Positions 55,420-64,000 of a DNA stretch of 64,000 nucleotides are shown one piece after another. Under the pieces are notes generated by a model. It ran no database searches. It had not been told where the DNA came from and saw only the letters and a program-made list of their open reading frames with translations. Origin of the DNA: Ruminococcus flavefaciens (GTDB lineage Bacteria > Bacillota > Clostridia > Oscillospirales > Ruminococcaceae). Within the stretch, counting starts at the first letter, position 1, and every line of letters starts with the position of its first letter. The stretch covers positions 1-64,000 of the forward strand of contig SVNH01000004.1 in NCBI GenBank assembly GCA_015067005.1. Reading direction: 5' to 3'. Both the position numbers and the translations under genes were made by a program.

Positions 55420-56042
55420 TGGCGAGAATAGTTTTGCACAAAGAACTGTTTGACTTCGACAGCGAACTGCGTAAGCAGTATCCGGTCATATGCGGAGTCG
55501 ATGAAGCCGGCAGAGGACCGCTTGCGGGTGATGTTTACGCAGCTGCCGTAGTCCTCGATGACGAAATCCTTATCGACTACCTCAATGACAGCAAGAAGAT
55601 CTCTGCGAAGCGCCGTGAGGAGCTTTTCGATACTATACGCGAAAAAGCCCGCGCATATTGCATAGCGACCGCTTCTGTTGAAGAAATAGACCGCATAAAT
55701 ATCCTGAACGCAGCAATGCTTGCAATGAAAAGAGCAGTCGAAGGACTTGGACTTCCACCTGATCTTGCGCTTATCGACGGCAATAAGCTGCCTGATATAA
55801 GCTGCCCGGCGCAGTATGTGATAAAAGGTGATGCGACATCCGCTTCGATCGCAGCAGCCTCAGTCCTCGCAAAAGTCGCAAGGGATCGCTACATGGAAGA
55901 ACTTGCACAAAAGTATCCGCAGTACGGTTTTGAGCAGCACAAGGGCTACGGCACTAAGCAGCACTATGCAGCGCTTGAAGAATTCGGCGTATCTGACGTT
56001 CACCGCAGGACTTTCCTGAAAAAACTCTATGACCAGAAGTGA
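55419..56042 (+). CDS. rnhB: Ribonuclease HII
   Basis: Removes ribonucleotides from DNA-RNA hybrids. Catalytic acids are in [12 protein letters not shown] (about 27-38), with NDSKKIS and LIDGNKLPD following. 207 residues is normal. It starts at TAATG within the rbgA stop and overlaps the next gene by 14 bases. Confidence 0.96.
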   Translation: MARIVLHKELFDFDSELRKQYPVICGVDEAGRGPLAGDVYAAAVVLDDEILIDYLNDSKKISAKRREELFDTIREKARAYCIATASVEEIDRINILNAAMLAMKRAVEGLGLPPDLALIDGNKLPDISCPAQYVIKGDATSASIAAASVLAKVARDRYMEELAQKYPQYGFEQHKGYGTKQHYAALEEFGVSDVHRRTFLKKLYDQK

Positions 56043-56406
56043 GACAGGTAAACTCGGTGAGGACATCGTCAGCAGCTACCTCAAAGAGCGCGGTTACAGC
56101 ATAGTCGAACGAAATTACCGCATCAAAGGCGGTGAGATCGACATAATAGCTGAAAATGGCGAGTATCTGGTATTTGTCGAGGTTAAATCAAGGAAGCCCG
56201 GTTCACTCGTTACAGGCTTTGAAGCGGTCAATAAACGCAAACGAGGTCTGATAATCAGAACAGCAGCTGAATATTGCTACCAGCACCCTAATCCCTATCA
56301 GCCGAGGTTCGACATCGCTCAGGTGACGATCAGTGAGGGTAAGGTGCTGAGCATAGAATATATTCAAAACGCCTATGATACAACAGGCTACAATTTCATT
56401 TTTTGA
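56029..56406 (+). CDS. YraN family (UPF0102) endonuclease-like protein
   Basis: Protein of 125 residues with [28 protein letters not shown] and VFVEVKSRK, the restriction-endonuclease-like fold of UPF0102 proteins. It follows rnhB as in many bacteria. Function unknown, possibly nucleic-acid repair. Confidence 0.93.
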   Translation: MTRSETGKLGEDIVSSYLKERGYSIVERNYRIKGGEIDIIAENGEYLVFVEVKSRKPGSLVTGFEAVNKRKRGLIIRTAAEYCYQHPNPYQPRFDIAQVTISEGKVLSIEYIQNAYDTTGYNFIF

Positions 56407-56417
56407 AAGGTGATATT

Positions 56418-57911
56418 ATGTATTACAACAGTACAAGAAACAGCAGTGTAAAGGTAAGCAGCGCTGAGGCGATCACTCAGGGCATCTCAGCTGAGGGCGG
56501 ACTTTTCGTCCCTGAGAGCATTCCTTCACTCACACTTGATGAGATCAGCAAGATCGGTGACATGAAGTATGCTGACAGAGCAGCTTATGTGTTCTCAAAA
56601 TACCTCACTGATTTTACAGATGCCGAGATCCATTACTGTACTGATAATGCTTATTCTACAAAGAATTTCGAGACGGAGAGCATTGCCGAGCTTGCTCATC
56701 TTTTTGACGGCACTTATATGCTCGAGCTCTGGCACGGTCCTACCTGTGCATTCAAGGATATGGCGCTTCAGATACTGCCGTATTTCCTTACAACCTCTGC
56801 AAAGAAGATCAATCTCGATAAGAAGATAGTTATACTTGTCGCAACATCCGGCGATACTGGTAAAGCTGCACTCGAAGGCTTCAAGGACGTTGAGGGCACA
56901 TCTATCATGGTATTCTACCCTGAGGACGGCGTAAGCCCTATGCAGAAGCGTCAGATGAAGACACAGGAAGGCTCAAATGTCGGCGTATGCGCTATCAAGG
57001 GCAACTTCGACGACTGTCAGAACGGTGTAAAGGCTATTTTCACAAATGACGATGTAAAGTCTGCTCTTGAGGCAAACGGTATGATGTTCTCAAGCGCAAA
57101 TTCCATTAACTGGGGCAGACTTGTGCCGCAGGTCGTTTACTATGTTTCTGCTTACGCTGAACTCGTCAAGGACGGCGAGATAAACCTCGGCGACAAGATC
57201 AATATCGTTGTTCCGACCGGAAACTTCGGCAATATTCTTGCTGCTTACTACGCAAAGCATATGGGTATCCCGGTAAATAAGCTCATCTGCGCTTCAAACA
57301 TCAACAACGTTCTCACAGACTTCATAAATACCGGTGTCTACGACAGAAACAGAAGCTTCTATGCAACCGTATCACCTTCAATGGACATCCTCATTTCCAG
57401 CAACCTCGAAAGACTTCTTTACCTCATGACAGGCAGAGATGACGCTCAGATCAGAGAATGGTTCGGTAAGCTTGCTTCTGAGGGCAAGTACGAAGTTACA
57501 GCGGATGTAAAGGCAAAGCTTCAGGACGAATTTGCTGCCGGCTTCTGTGACGATGACCACACAAAGCAGACTATCCACATGATCTACGAGAAATACGGCT
57601 ATACCTGCGATACACACACAGCAGTAGCTGTTAAGGTATATAACGATTATAAGGCTGCAACAGGCGATACGACCAAGACAGTTATCGCTTCAACTGCAAG
57701 CCCTTACAAATTCAGTGCTGCTGTTCTCGAAGCGCTCGAAGGTGCTAAGTCAGACATTGATGAATACGCTAAAGTAGACAAGATCTCAGAGCTCTCAAAG
57801 CTTGATATACCTGCTGCACTTGCAGACCTGAAGAACAAGCCTGAACGTTTCAGCGATGTTATCGACAAATCTGAGCAGAAGGAGTATGTTCTCAGCAAAC
57901 TCGGCGTATGA
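56418..57911 (+). CDS. thrC: Threonine synthase
   Basis: PLP enzyme that turns O-phosphohomoserine into threonine. The PLP lysine is in GPTCAFKDMALQ (about 107), with VATSGDTGKAALEGF and VPTGNFGNILAAY phosphate- and cofactor-binding loops. 497 residues fits the long form. GAAAGGTG precedes the ATG; the TTG 15 bases earlier is less likely. No T-box lies upstream. It overlaps the next gene by four bases. Confidence 0.95.
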   Translation: MYYNSTRNSSVKVSSAEAITQGISAEGGLFVPESIPSLTLDEISKIGDMKYADRAAYVFSKYLTDFTDAEIHYCTDNAYSTKNFETESIAELAHLFDGTYMLELWHGPTCAFKDMALQILPYFLTTSAKKINLDKKIVILVATSGDTGKAALEGFKDVEGTSIMVFYPEDGVSPMQKRQMKTQEGSNVGVCAIKGNFDDCQNGVKAIFTNDDVKSALEANGMMFSSANSINWGRLVPQVVYYVSAYAELVKDGEINLGDKINIVVPTGNFGNILAAYYAKHMGIPVNKLICASNINNVLTDFINTGVYDRNRSFYATVSPSMDILISSNLERLLYLMTGRDDAQIREWFGKLASEGKYEVTADVKAKLQDEFAAGFCDDDHTKQTIHMIYEKYGYTCDTHTAVAVKVYNDYKAATGDTTKTVIASTASPYKFSAAVLEALEGAKSDIDEYAKVDKISELSKLDIPAALADLKNKPERFSDVIDKSEQKEYVLSKLGV

Positions 57912-58609
57912 GTTTATACGTGATAGGTGATCTTCACCTGAGCTTCAGTGATCCGTCGAAAACTATGAGCGTATTCAACGGCTGGCAGAACTATCAGGAG
58001 AAGATAGAAAAAAACTGGCGGGATATTGTCAAACCGGACGATACAGTGGTACTTGCAGGTGACATTTCATGGGGAATGTCGCTTCAGCAGGCACTTCCGG
58101 ACTTTCAGTTCATAAACGGACTGCCGGGGGAAAAGATCATCCTTAAAGGCAACCACGATTACTGGTGGATGACCATGAAAAAAATGGAGGCGTTCTTTGA
58201 GGCTGAATCACTGACCACTCTCAGGCTGCTTCACAATAACCATTATGCGTATGGCAAATACGGCATCTGCGGTACACGCGGCTGGGTGAACGGTACTGAC
58301 AACAAGGCTGATGTTCAGGACGAAAAGGTACTCCGGCGAGAGGTACAGCGTCTTGAAACATCAATAAATTCGGCACTCAAAGCCGGACTTGAACCGATTG
58401 TCTTCATGCACTATCCGCCGATATTTACAAATAATTTTAACTACGACATACTCGAAGTGTTATACCGCTATAAGATAAAGAAGTGCTATTATGGACACAT
58501 CCATGGACGTTCAGCGCACGAATTATGTGTTCAGGGCGTTTATGATGACATAGATTTTCACCTTATAGCCGGCGACTTCTTGCAATTTATCCCCGAACTC
58601 GTGCTTTGA
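57908..58609 (+). CDS. Metallophosphoesterase
   Basis: Calcineurin-like enzyme of 233 residues with complete metal motifs GDLHLSF, AGDISWG, GNHDYWW, MHYPP and GHIHGR. It starts inside the thrC stop (ATGA) and so is coupled to it. Substrate unknown. It contrasts with the copy at 6072-6737, where two ligands are lost. Confidence 0.93.
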   Translation: MSLYVIGDLHLSFSDPSKTMSVFNGWQNYQEKIEKNWRDIVKPDDTVVLAGDISWGMSLQQALPDFQFINGLPGEKIILKGNHDYWWMTMKKMEAFFEAESLTTLRLLHNNHYAYGKYGICGTRGWVNGTDNKADVQDEKVLRREVQRLETSINSALKAGLEPIVFMHYPPIFTNNFNYDILEVLYRYKIKKCYYGHIHGRSAHELCVQGVYDDIDFHLIAGDFLQFIPELVL

Positions 58610-58641
58610 TTTGTGCAATATGCAGAAGTATCGAAAATCAG

Positions 58642-58670
58642 TGGAAAAATAATATAAAATGTGGTATAAT
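58642..58670 (+). promoter_or_regulatory. Candidate promoter of tig
   Basis: Perfect TATAAT, 43 bases before the ATG, with a weak TGGAAA 17 bases earlier. Confidence 0.55.
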
Positions 58671-58713
58671 ATTCCAAGTATGTTATATATAATTAATGGA
58701 AGGACTATAAACC

Positions 58714-60027
58714 ATGAGCTTAAAATCATCAAACAAAACAGATGTAAATACTACTGAGTTAGTAATTTCAATTGACGCTGAGGCTTTTGAGGCTGCAGTT
58801 GAAAAGGAATATCAGCGCCAGAAGAAGAATATCCAGATCAAGGGCTTCAGAAAGGGTAAGGTTTCCCGTAAGCTTGCTGAAAGAGAATTCGGCGAGGGTG
58901 CTTTCTATGAGGGCGCTATCAACGCACTTATCGGTCCTGAGATCGATGCAGCAGTTAAGGAAACAGGTATCGTTCTCGTTGACAGACCTAATGTTGAGAT
59001 CAATTCTATCGATAAGGAAAACGGTGTTGAACTCAAGGCTGTATGCGTAACTAAGCCTGAGATCGAGATCTCTGACTATAAGGGAATCAAGGCTGCTAAG
59101 GTAGTAAACGAGATCACTGATGAAGACATCGACAAGCAGATCGACATCATCAGAAAGAAGAATGCCCGCATCGTTTCAGTTGACGACAGAGCTGCTCAGC
59201 TCAACGATGAAGTTACTATCGACTTTGAAGGCTTCTTCGGTGATGAGGCATTTGAAGGCGGCAAGGGCGAGGATCATCCGCTTCGTCTCGGCAGCGGTCA
59301 GTTCATCCCTGGATTTGAGGATCAGATCGTAGGTCACAACATCGGCGATGAATTCGATGTTGTAGTTACTTTCCCTGAGGACTACCAGATGGCTGATTAT
59401 GCAGGCAAGGAAGCTACCTTCAAGACAAAGCTCAAGGCTATCAGCTATGAGGAGCTCCCTGAGATCAACGATGACCTCATCAAAGATGCTACTGAATTTG
59501 AAACAGTTGAAGAATACAGAAACGACATCAAGACAAAGCTTGAGGAAGCTGCTGAGAATCAGGCAAATTCTTCCTTCGAGAACGCTGTAATGAACGCTAT
59601 TATCGAAAAGGTAGACGCTCCTATCCCGAATTGTATGTTCGAGCAGAGAATTGATGCTCACATCCGTCAGTTCGAGCAGCAGCTCGGCGCACAGGGTATG
59701 GACATCAAGCTTTACTTCCAGTACACTGGTATGGATATGGATTCGTTCAGAGAGACTTACAGAGAGAGAGCAATCAACGAAGTCAAGCTCCGCCTTGCAC
59801 TTGAGAAGATCGCTGAACTCGAAGGACTTGAGCCAACAGAGGATGAGATCAATTCAGGTCTTGCAGACATCGCAGCTTCAAACAAGGTCGATGTTGAAAC
59901 AATCAAGAGATTCATCCCTCTTGATGACTATGTAGATGACCTCAGAGTACAGAAGGCTGTTGACTTTATCAAGGAGAACGCTGTGGTCGATAATTCTCTT
60001 GCTGAGGATAAGAAGGACGCTGAATGA
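58714..60027 (+). CDS. tig: Trigger factor
   Basis: Ribosome-bound chaperone and peptidyl-prolyl isomerase. The N-terminal ribosome-binding domain has the family motif IKGFRKGKVSRK (about 45-56); the FKBP-like domain (about 155-240) has VTIDFEGFFGDEAFEGG and PGFEDQIVGHNIGDEF; a helical C-terminal domain follows. 437 residues. GGAAGGAC precedes the ATG. It is followed by clpP and clpX. Confidence 0.96.
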   Translation: MSLKSSNKTDVNTTELVISIDAEAFEAAVEKEYQRQKKNIQIKGFRKGKVSRKLAEREFGEGAFYEGAINALIGPEIDAAVKETGIVLVDRPNVEINSIDKENGVELKAVCVTKPEIEISDYKGIKAAKVVNEITDEDIDKQIDIIRKKNARIVSVDDRAAQLNDEVTIDFEGFFGDEAFEGGKGEDHPLRLGSGQFIPGFEDQIVGHNIGDEFDVVVTFPEDYQMADYAGKEATFKTKLKAISYEELPEINDDLIKDATEFETVEEYRNDIKTKLEEAAENQANSSFENAVMNAIIEKVDAPIPNCMFEQRIDAHIRQFEQQLGAQGMDIKLYFQYTGMDMDSFRETYRERAINEVKLRLALEKIAELEGLEPTEDEINSGLADIAASNKVDVETIKRFIPLDDYVDDLRVQKAVDFIKENAVVDNSLAEDKKDAE

Positions 60028-60079
60028 TCAGCCTTCGACATTATCCGGTCAATACTTACAAAGAATAATAATATACGAG

Positions 60080-60116
60080 TTGTCCCACAGCGCACGTTGT
60101 GGGGCAATGGTTTTTA
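60080..60116 (+). terminator. Hairpin between tig and clpP
   Basis: TTGTCCCACA pairs with TGTGGGGCAA around an eight-base loop, then TGGTTTTTAA. It may be a terminator for tig or an attenuator before clpP. Confidence 0.6.
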
Positions 60117-60132
60117 AGAAAGGGCGATGAAT

Positions 60133-60723
60133 ATGAGCAGTTTAGTACCATACGTAGTTGAACAGACCAGCCGAGGCGAAAGGTCTTATGATATTTTTTC
60201 ACGTCTCCTCAATGACAGGATCATAATGCTGTCGGATCAGGTGAATGATACAACAGCAAGCCTTGTAGTCGCACAGCTTCTTTACCTTGAAAGTCAGGAC
60301 AGTGAGAAGGACATCTCACTTTATATCAACAGTCCCGGCGGATCGGTAACAGCTGGAATGGCTATCTACGATACAATGAACTATATCAAATGCGATGTAT
60401 CAACTATCTGCATCGGTATGGCAGCTTCAATGGGTGCATTTCTGCTTTCATCCGGTGCTAAGGGCAAGCGTTTTGCACTTCCCAACAGCGAGATCATGAT
60501 ACATCAGCCGCTCATCGGCGGAGGTCTCGGCGGTCAGCAGACCGACATCATGATACACGCTAAGAACCTTGAACGTACAAGAGACCGTCTCGAAGCTATA
60601 CTTGCTGAGAATACCGGTAAAACTCTCGAACAGATCCACATCGACTGTGAGCGAGATAACTACATGATCGCGCAGGAAGCTATGGAATACGGTCTTATTG
60701 ACAAGGTAATAGCAAAAAGATAA
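60133..60723 (+). CDS. clpP: ATP-dependent Clp protease proteolytic subunit
   Basis: Fourteen-mer serine protease working with ClpX and ClpC, both encoded just downstream. The catalytic Ser is in [11 protein letters not shown] (about 96), His in MIHQPLGG-type MIHQPLIGG (about 121), with Asp further on. The ATG at 60133 is preferred over the one two codons upstream because AAAGGG then has normal spacing. 196 residues. Confidence 0.95.
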   Translation: MSSLVPYVVEQTSRGERSYDIFSRLLNDRIIMLSDQVNDTTASLVVAQLLYLESQDSEKDISLYINSPGGSVTAGMAIYDTMNYIKCDVSTICIGMAASMGAFLLSSGAKGKRFALPNSEIMIHQPLIGGGLGGQQTDIMIHAKNLERTRDRLEAILAENTGKTLEQIHIDCERDNYMIAQEAMEYGLIDKVIAKR

Positions 60724-60737
60724 AGGTGGTTTTATAA

Positions 60738-62030
60738 ATGGCAGAATCATTTAAGTCGTGCAGTTTCTGCGGAAAAGGCGAAAACAGAGTACACAGTATG
60801 TTTTCAGCCGGCAATGCTAATATTTGTGACGAATGTGTTTGCTATTGCTATGAAATGATCTATGGTCCTGGCATCGCAAAATCGCACAAAAAGGCTGCCA
60901 AGAAGGATGTGAACCAGCCTCTTTCTTCTATGAAGCTGCTCAAACCGCGTGAGATCAAGGAATTCCTCGATGAATACGTTATCGGTCAGGACGATGCCAA
61001 GATCTCGCTTGCAGTAGCTGTATATAATCATTACAAGCGTATCATGAGTCAGGACGAGAACGATCAGGACGATGACAAGTCTGATGGCGTTGAGCTCCAG
61101 AAGAGCAACGTTCTTCTTCTCGGACCTACCGGTGTCGGTAAGACATTTCTTGCTCAGACTCTTGCAAAGCTTCTGAATGTACCGTTTGCGATCGCAGATG
61201 CAACTACTATCACAGAAGCCGGATATGTTGGTGATGACGTTGAGAATGTGCTGCTTCGTCTGATACAGGCTGCCGATTTCGACATCAAGGCTGCTGAGCG
61301 CGGAATCATCTACATTGATGAGATAGACAAGATCGCGCGTAAATCCGAGAACACATCCCTTACCCGTGATGTAAGCGGTGAGGGCGTACAGCAGGCGCTC
61401 CTGAAAATAGTAGAGGGTACAGTTTCAAATGTACCTCCGCAGGGCGGCAGAAAGCACCCGAATCAGGAAGTTATCCAGATAAACACTAAAAACATCCTTT
61501 TCATCTGCGGCGGCGCTTTTGACGGACTTGAAAAACAGATCCAGAAGCGAATCGGCAAAGCACCTATCGGCTTTGGCGGTGAGATAAAGTCGCATAAGGA
61601 AGAAAAGGACAATATCTTCAAGAAGGTGATCCCGAAGGATCTTGTAAAATTCGGTATGGTGCCTGAATTTGTAGGACGTCTGCCGGTTATCTCAGTTCTT
61701 GAGGAGCTTGACGAAAATTCGCTCGTGAAGATACTGACAGAGCCTAAAAATGCGCTTATCAAGCAGTATAAGAAGCTGTTTGAGTACGACGACATTGAGC
61801 TTGAGATCAACGATGATGCACTCATTGAGATCGCAAAGAAGGCTATCTCGCAAAAGACCGGTGCCCGCGGACTCCGCTCTATACTTGAAGGCATTCTTAT
61901 GAAGACCATGTTTACCGTTCCGTCTGATGGAAGCATTGCGAAGGTAACTGTTACCGCTGACTGTGTTCTGAACGGCACTCAGCCGATACTCACAAACAGA
62001 CGAAACAAAAATGTTACAATAGCTGTATAA
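60738..62030 (+). CDS. clpX: ClpX AAA+ unfoldase
   Basis: Recognises and unfolds substrates for ClpP. The N-terminal zinc finger has SCSFCGK and CDECVCYC; Walker A is [10 protein letters not shown] (about 129-138), Walker [12 protein letters not shown], and the ClpP-contact loop IGFGGEI is present (about 275-281). 430 residues. AAAGGTGG precedes the ATG, 14 bases after clpP. Confidence 0.97.
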   Translation: MAESFKSCSFCGKGENRVHSMFSAGNANICDECVCYCYEMIYGPGIAKSHKKAAKKDVNQPLSSMKLLKPREIKEFLDEYVIGQDDAKISLAVAVYNHYKRIMSQDENDQDDDKSDGVELQKSNVLLLGPTGVGKTFLAQTLAKLLNVPFAIADATTITEAGYVGDDVENVLLRLIQAADFDIKAAERGIIYIDEIDKIARKSENTSLTRDVSGEGVQQALLKIVEGTVSNVPPQGGRKHPNQEVIQINTKNILFICGGAFDGLEKQIQKRIGKAPIGFGGEIKSHKEEKDNIFKKVIPKDLVKFGMVPEFVGRLPVISVLEELDENSLVKILTEPKNALIKQYKKLFEYDDIELEINDDALIEIAKKAISQKTGARGLRSILEGILMKTMFTVPSDGSIAKVTVTADCVLNGTQPILTNRRNKNVTIAV

Positions 62031-62038
62031 ATATGTAT

Positions 62039-62072
62039 GGGACTCTGTACCGAGGTACGGAGTCCCTTTTTT
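62039..62072 (+). terminator. Terminator of clpX
   Basis: GGGACTCTGTACC pairs with GGTACGGAGTCCC (one mismatch-type wobble) around GA, followed by TTTTTT. Confidence 0.92.
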
Positions 62073-62081
62073 GTTGCCTTA

Positions 62082-62222
62082 TCAGCAGCCGCATCCGCAG
62101 CCGTTGTTGTTATCACAGCCGCAGCCGTTGTTGCATCCGCAGCCTGAGAAGAGAAGGATGAAGAGGAGGATAAGAAGAATGATCCACCAGCAGTTGTTAC
62201 CGTCAAAACAAGAATTACACAT
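62082..62222 (-). CDS. Small high-cysteine membrane protein
   Basis: Protein of 46 residues: a short Cys-containing N-terminus (MCNSCFDGNNC), a hydrophobic helix WWIILLILLFILLF and a Gly-Cys-Asn tail with ten cysteines (GCGCNNGCGC and so on). It matches the chorion-class high-cysteine type of small clostridial proteins. AAGGAG precedes the chosen ATG; a longer frame lacks support. Function unknown; metal or redox roles can only be guessed. Confidence 0.82.
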   Translation of the reverse strand: MCNSCFDGNNCWWIILLILLFILLFSGCGCNNGCGCDNNNGCGCGC

Positions 62223-62333
62223 AATCAAACACTCCTTAGTGTGATGTATTTGAAGCGATTTCTGTCGCTTCATAGTACATAGTATGCTGGGGAGAAAAAA
62301 GTGTTACAAAATTTTCCTCAGCCGTGAAATTCG

Positions 62334-62355
62334 ACTATTATCGCATAATAATAGT
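62334..62355. promoter_or_regulatory. Inverted repeat upstream of clpC-like gene
   Basis: ACTATTAT and ATAATAGT are perfect inverted repeats separated by CGCATA, about 58 bases before the ATG. It could be an operator; it does not resemble the CtsR heptad repeat. Confidence 0.4.
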
Positions 62356-62412
62356 GGCATAATATTGATGTACAGTAAAGGGTACAATAACAGAAGAATT
62401 GGAGAAACTCAG

Positions 62413-64000
62413 ATGCTTAACACAGAGAAATTCACTAAGAAGTCGCTGAGGATAATCGAATCCGCGGTAGGAAGCGCCTCAGAGCTCGGACATACTTACA
62501 TCGGAAGCGAGCACATACTCCTTGCAATGTCGGACGAAGGCTCATCGGAAGCGGCAGAGATACTCATTGAAAATGGTGTGGCGTATGACGATATACGCCG
62601 CGAGATAATCGAGCTTGTAGGGCAGGGGAATCCCACTGCACTCAATCAGCGGTATTTTACGACCGCTGCAAAGCGAATACTCGAATCATCTTTCAAGATT
62701 GCAGAGGCAGACAACAAAAAGCAAGCCTCTCCGGAGCATATACTTGCAGCAATTATCAGTGAGCCCTCAAGCAGTGCCTGCACAGTAATACGAAAAATGG
62801 GCGGCGACCTTAACGGGATATGTTCCGGGCTGAATATGATCGGTTCCGACAGTGTCCGCAGGAATATGTACGAATCAATACGCCCTAAGCCGTCGCAGAT
62901 GCCTAATCTTCTCAGATACGGCAAAAACCTTACTGATATTTCTGAGATAAAGAAGAATGATCCTCTCATAGGACGCGAAAAAGAAGTTGACCGCGTATTG
63001 CAGGTTCTTGCAAGAAAAACGAAGAATAATCCCTGTCTCGTAGGTGAAGCCGGAGTCGGAAAGACCGCAATAGTAGAGGGTGTGGCTGCTCTGTTTGTAC
63101 GGAATTTAGTACCCGATTCGCTGAAAAACCGCTTTATTATCGCACTTGACATTACCTCATTGCTGTCAGGTGCAAAGTACCGGGGGGATTTTGAAGAGCG
63201 AGTAAAAGCCTGCATGGAGGAAGCTGTAACAGCCGGAAATGTGATACTTTTCATCGACGAGATACACACGATAGTCGGCGCAGGTGCGGCAGAAGGTGCT
63301 ATTGATGCCGCAAATATAATGAAGCCTCAGCTTGCGCGCGGTGAATTGCAGATAATCGGCGCTACCACATTTGATGAATACCGTAAAACAATAGAAAAAG
63401 ACTCCGCGCTTGAGAGACGTTTTCAGCCGGTGTATGTCACTGAACCTGAAGCGGAAGGGTGTATCGGCATAATCAAGGGACTGCGGAAGAGCTACGAGAA
63501 GTACCATAATGTAGAGATAAGCGACGAAGTGATCGAGCTTGCAGTAAATATGTCAATGCGTTATATTTCTGACCGTTTTCTGCCGGATAAGGCGATAGAT
63601 GTCATAGACGAAGCCTGCGCGAGAGCGAAGATTTGCCGGAATACAGGCTTATGCTACAAGGATACGAAATACATCCGCCTTGCGCAAATGGGGATAGGTC
63701 TGCGTGATGTCGGGAAGTATATAGACAAAAATGTACCTGTCAGCGTTTCTCCAGCGGATATTATGGCGGTTATCTCGATGAAGACCGGTATTCCTCTGGA
63801 CAGGATAACCAACGAGGAAGCAGATCAGTTGAGCCAGCTAAAGGAGCGTCTCTCAGAAAGAGTTGTGGGGCATTCATATGCAGTGGACAAGATCTCAAAT
63901 GCGATAGTACGCGCAAAATCAGGTCTGCGTGACAGCAGCCGTCCGACAGCTTCGTTCATGTTTGCAGGTCCGACCGGAGTCGGAAAAACAGAGCTTGCAA
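62413..64000 (+). CDS. clpC: ClpC-type AAA+ ATPase (3' end outside window)
   Basis: 529 codons are in the window. It has an N-terminal Clp repeat domain (about 1-145, with [14 protein letters not shown]), a first AAA+ module with [24 protein letters not shown] and [10 protein letters not shown], a middle region, and the beginning of a second module ending in [13 protein letters not shown]. The UVR-type middle motif of ClpC is not obvious, so a ClpA/ClpB-like relative is possible. GGAGAAA precedes the ATG. No mcsA, mcsB or ctsR lies upstream. Confidence 0.88.
   Translation, partial: MLNTEKFTKKSLRIIESAVGSASELGHTYIGSEHILLAMSDEGSSEAAEILIENGVAYDDIRREIIELVGQGNPTALNQRYFTTAAKRILESSFKIAEADNKKQASPEHILAAIISEPSSSACTVIRKMGGDLNGICSGLNMIGSDSVRRNMYESIRPKPSQMPNLLRYGKNLTDISEIKKNDPLIGREKEVDRVLQVLARKTKNNPCLVGEAGVGKTAIVEGVAALFVRNLVPDSLKNRFIIALDITSLLSGAKYRGDFEERVKACMEEAVTAGNVILFIDEIHTIVGAGAAEGAIDAANIMKPQLARGELQIIGATTFDEYRKTIEKDSALERRFQPVYVTEPEAEGCIGIIKGLRKSYEKYHNVEISDEVIELAVNMSMRYISDRFLPDKAIDVIDEACARAKICRNTGLCYKDTKYIRLAQMGIGLRDVGKYIDKNVPVSVSPADIMAVISMKTGIPLDRITNEEADQLSQLKERLSERVVGHSYAVDKISNAIVRAKSGLRDSSRPTASFMFAGPTGVGKTELA

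Noticed and set aside
62334..62355. CtsR operator before the clpC-like gene
   Set aside because: The palindrome lacks the direct heptad repeats of CtsR sites.

Overview
The window looks like chromosomal DNA from a Gram-positive gut anaerobe of the class Clostridia, most like Ruminococcus or a close Oscillospiraceae relative. This rests on a clostridial rnfCDGEAB operon, threonine-rich (ACN)n linkers in secreted and membrane proteins, a TnpX/TnpW-type mobile element, a DUF6076-like protein, a small high-cysteine membrane protein, and classical Firmicutes synteny (rplS, signal peptidases, rbgA, rnhB, yraN; tig-clpP-clpX). The genus is an inference from gene content, not from a marker gene.

Layout. 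1-240: three tRNA genes. 453-5274: six-gene Rnf ion-pumping ferredoxin:NAD oxidoreductase operon with a clear promoter and terminator. 5540-8386: TspO-like protein, a metallophosphoesterase and a DacF-like penicillin-binding protein whose three active-site motifs are all lost. 8387-9259: tRNA-Thr with a truncated tandem copy. 9260-18819: a phospho-signalling cassette consisting of an FHA-FHA-ABC ATPase, its permease, a PP2C phosphatase and three tandem membrane Ser/Thr kinases with diverging ectodomains, the third frameshifted; an unrecognised protein follows. 19610-24350: accessory or mobile segment with a DUF6076-like protein, a winged-helix protein, a GC-rich hairpin array, TnpW and a large serine recombinase. 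24350-25500: a gene graveyard holding an antisense C-terminal fragment, an LPXTG protein with a stop codon inside the sorting motif, and an IS5-type deletion derivative that splits a small secreted-protein ORF. 25569-31693: a second signalling block (HD-GYP protein, cytosolic BMP-like protein, phosphoesterase, STAS antagonist, SpoIIE-type phosphatase) with the fossil 3' end of an RsbW-like kinase between the last two.

31943-49209: amidase, prephenate dehydrogenase, pseudouridine synthase, a two-domain GH25 protein with one dead domain, AddB/AddA, HtrA, GNAT, FlK-like thioesterase, LTA synthase-like enzyme and an SDR reductase. 49340-64000: DUF896, cytidine deaminase, a B12-type radical SAM protein with its DUF2344 partner, L19 behind a structured leader, two overlapping signal peptidases, rbgA, rnhB, yraN, thrC, a phosphoesterase, tig, clpP, clpX, the high-cysteine protein and the start of a clpC-type gene cut by the window end.

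The best candidate for an under-described system is 9260-18819. It resembles the mycobacterial Rv1747/PknF pairing (kinase-controlled FHA-ABC exporter), but is split into ATPase and permease, carries its own phosphatase, and has an expanded array of sensor kinases in which recombination and frameshift decay are visible.
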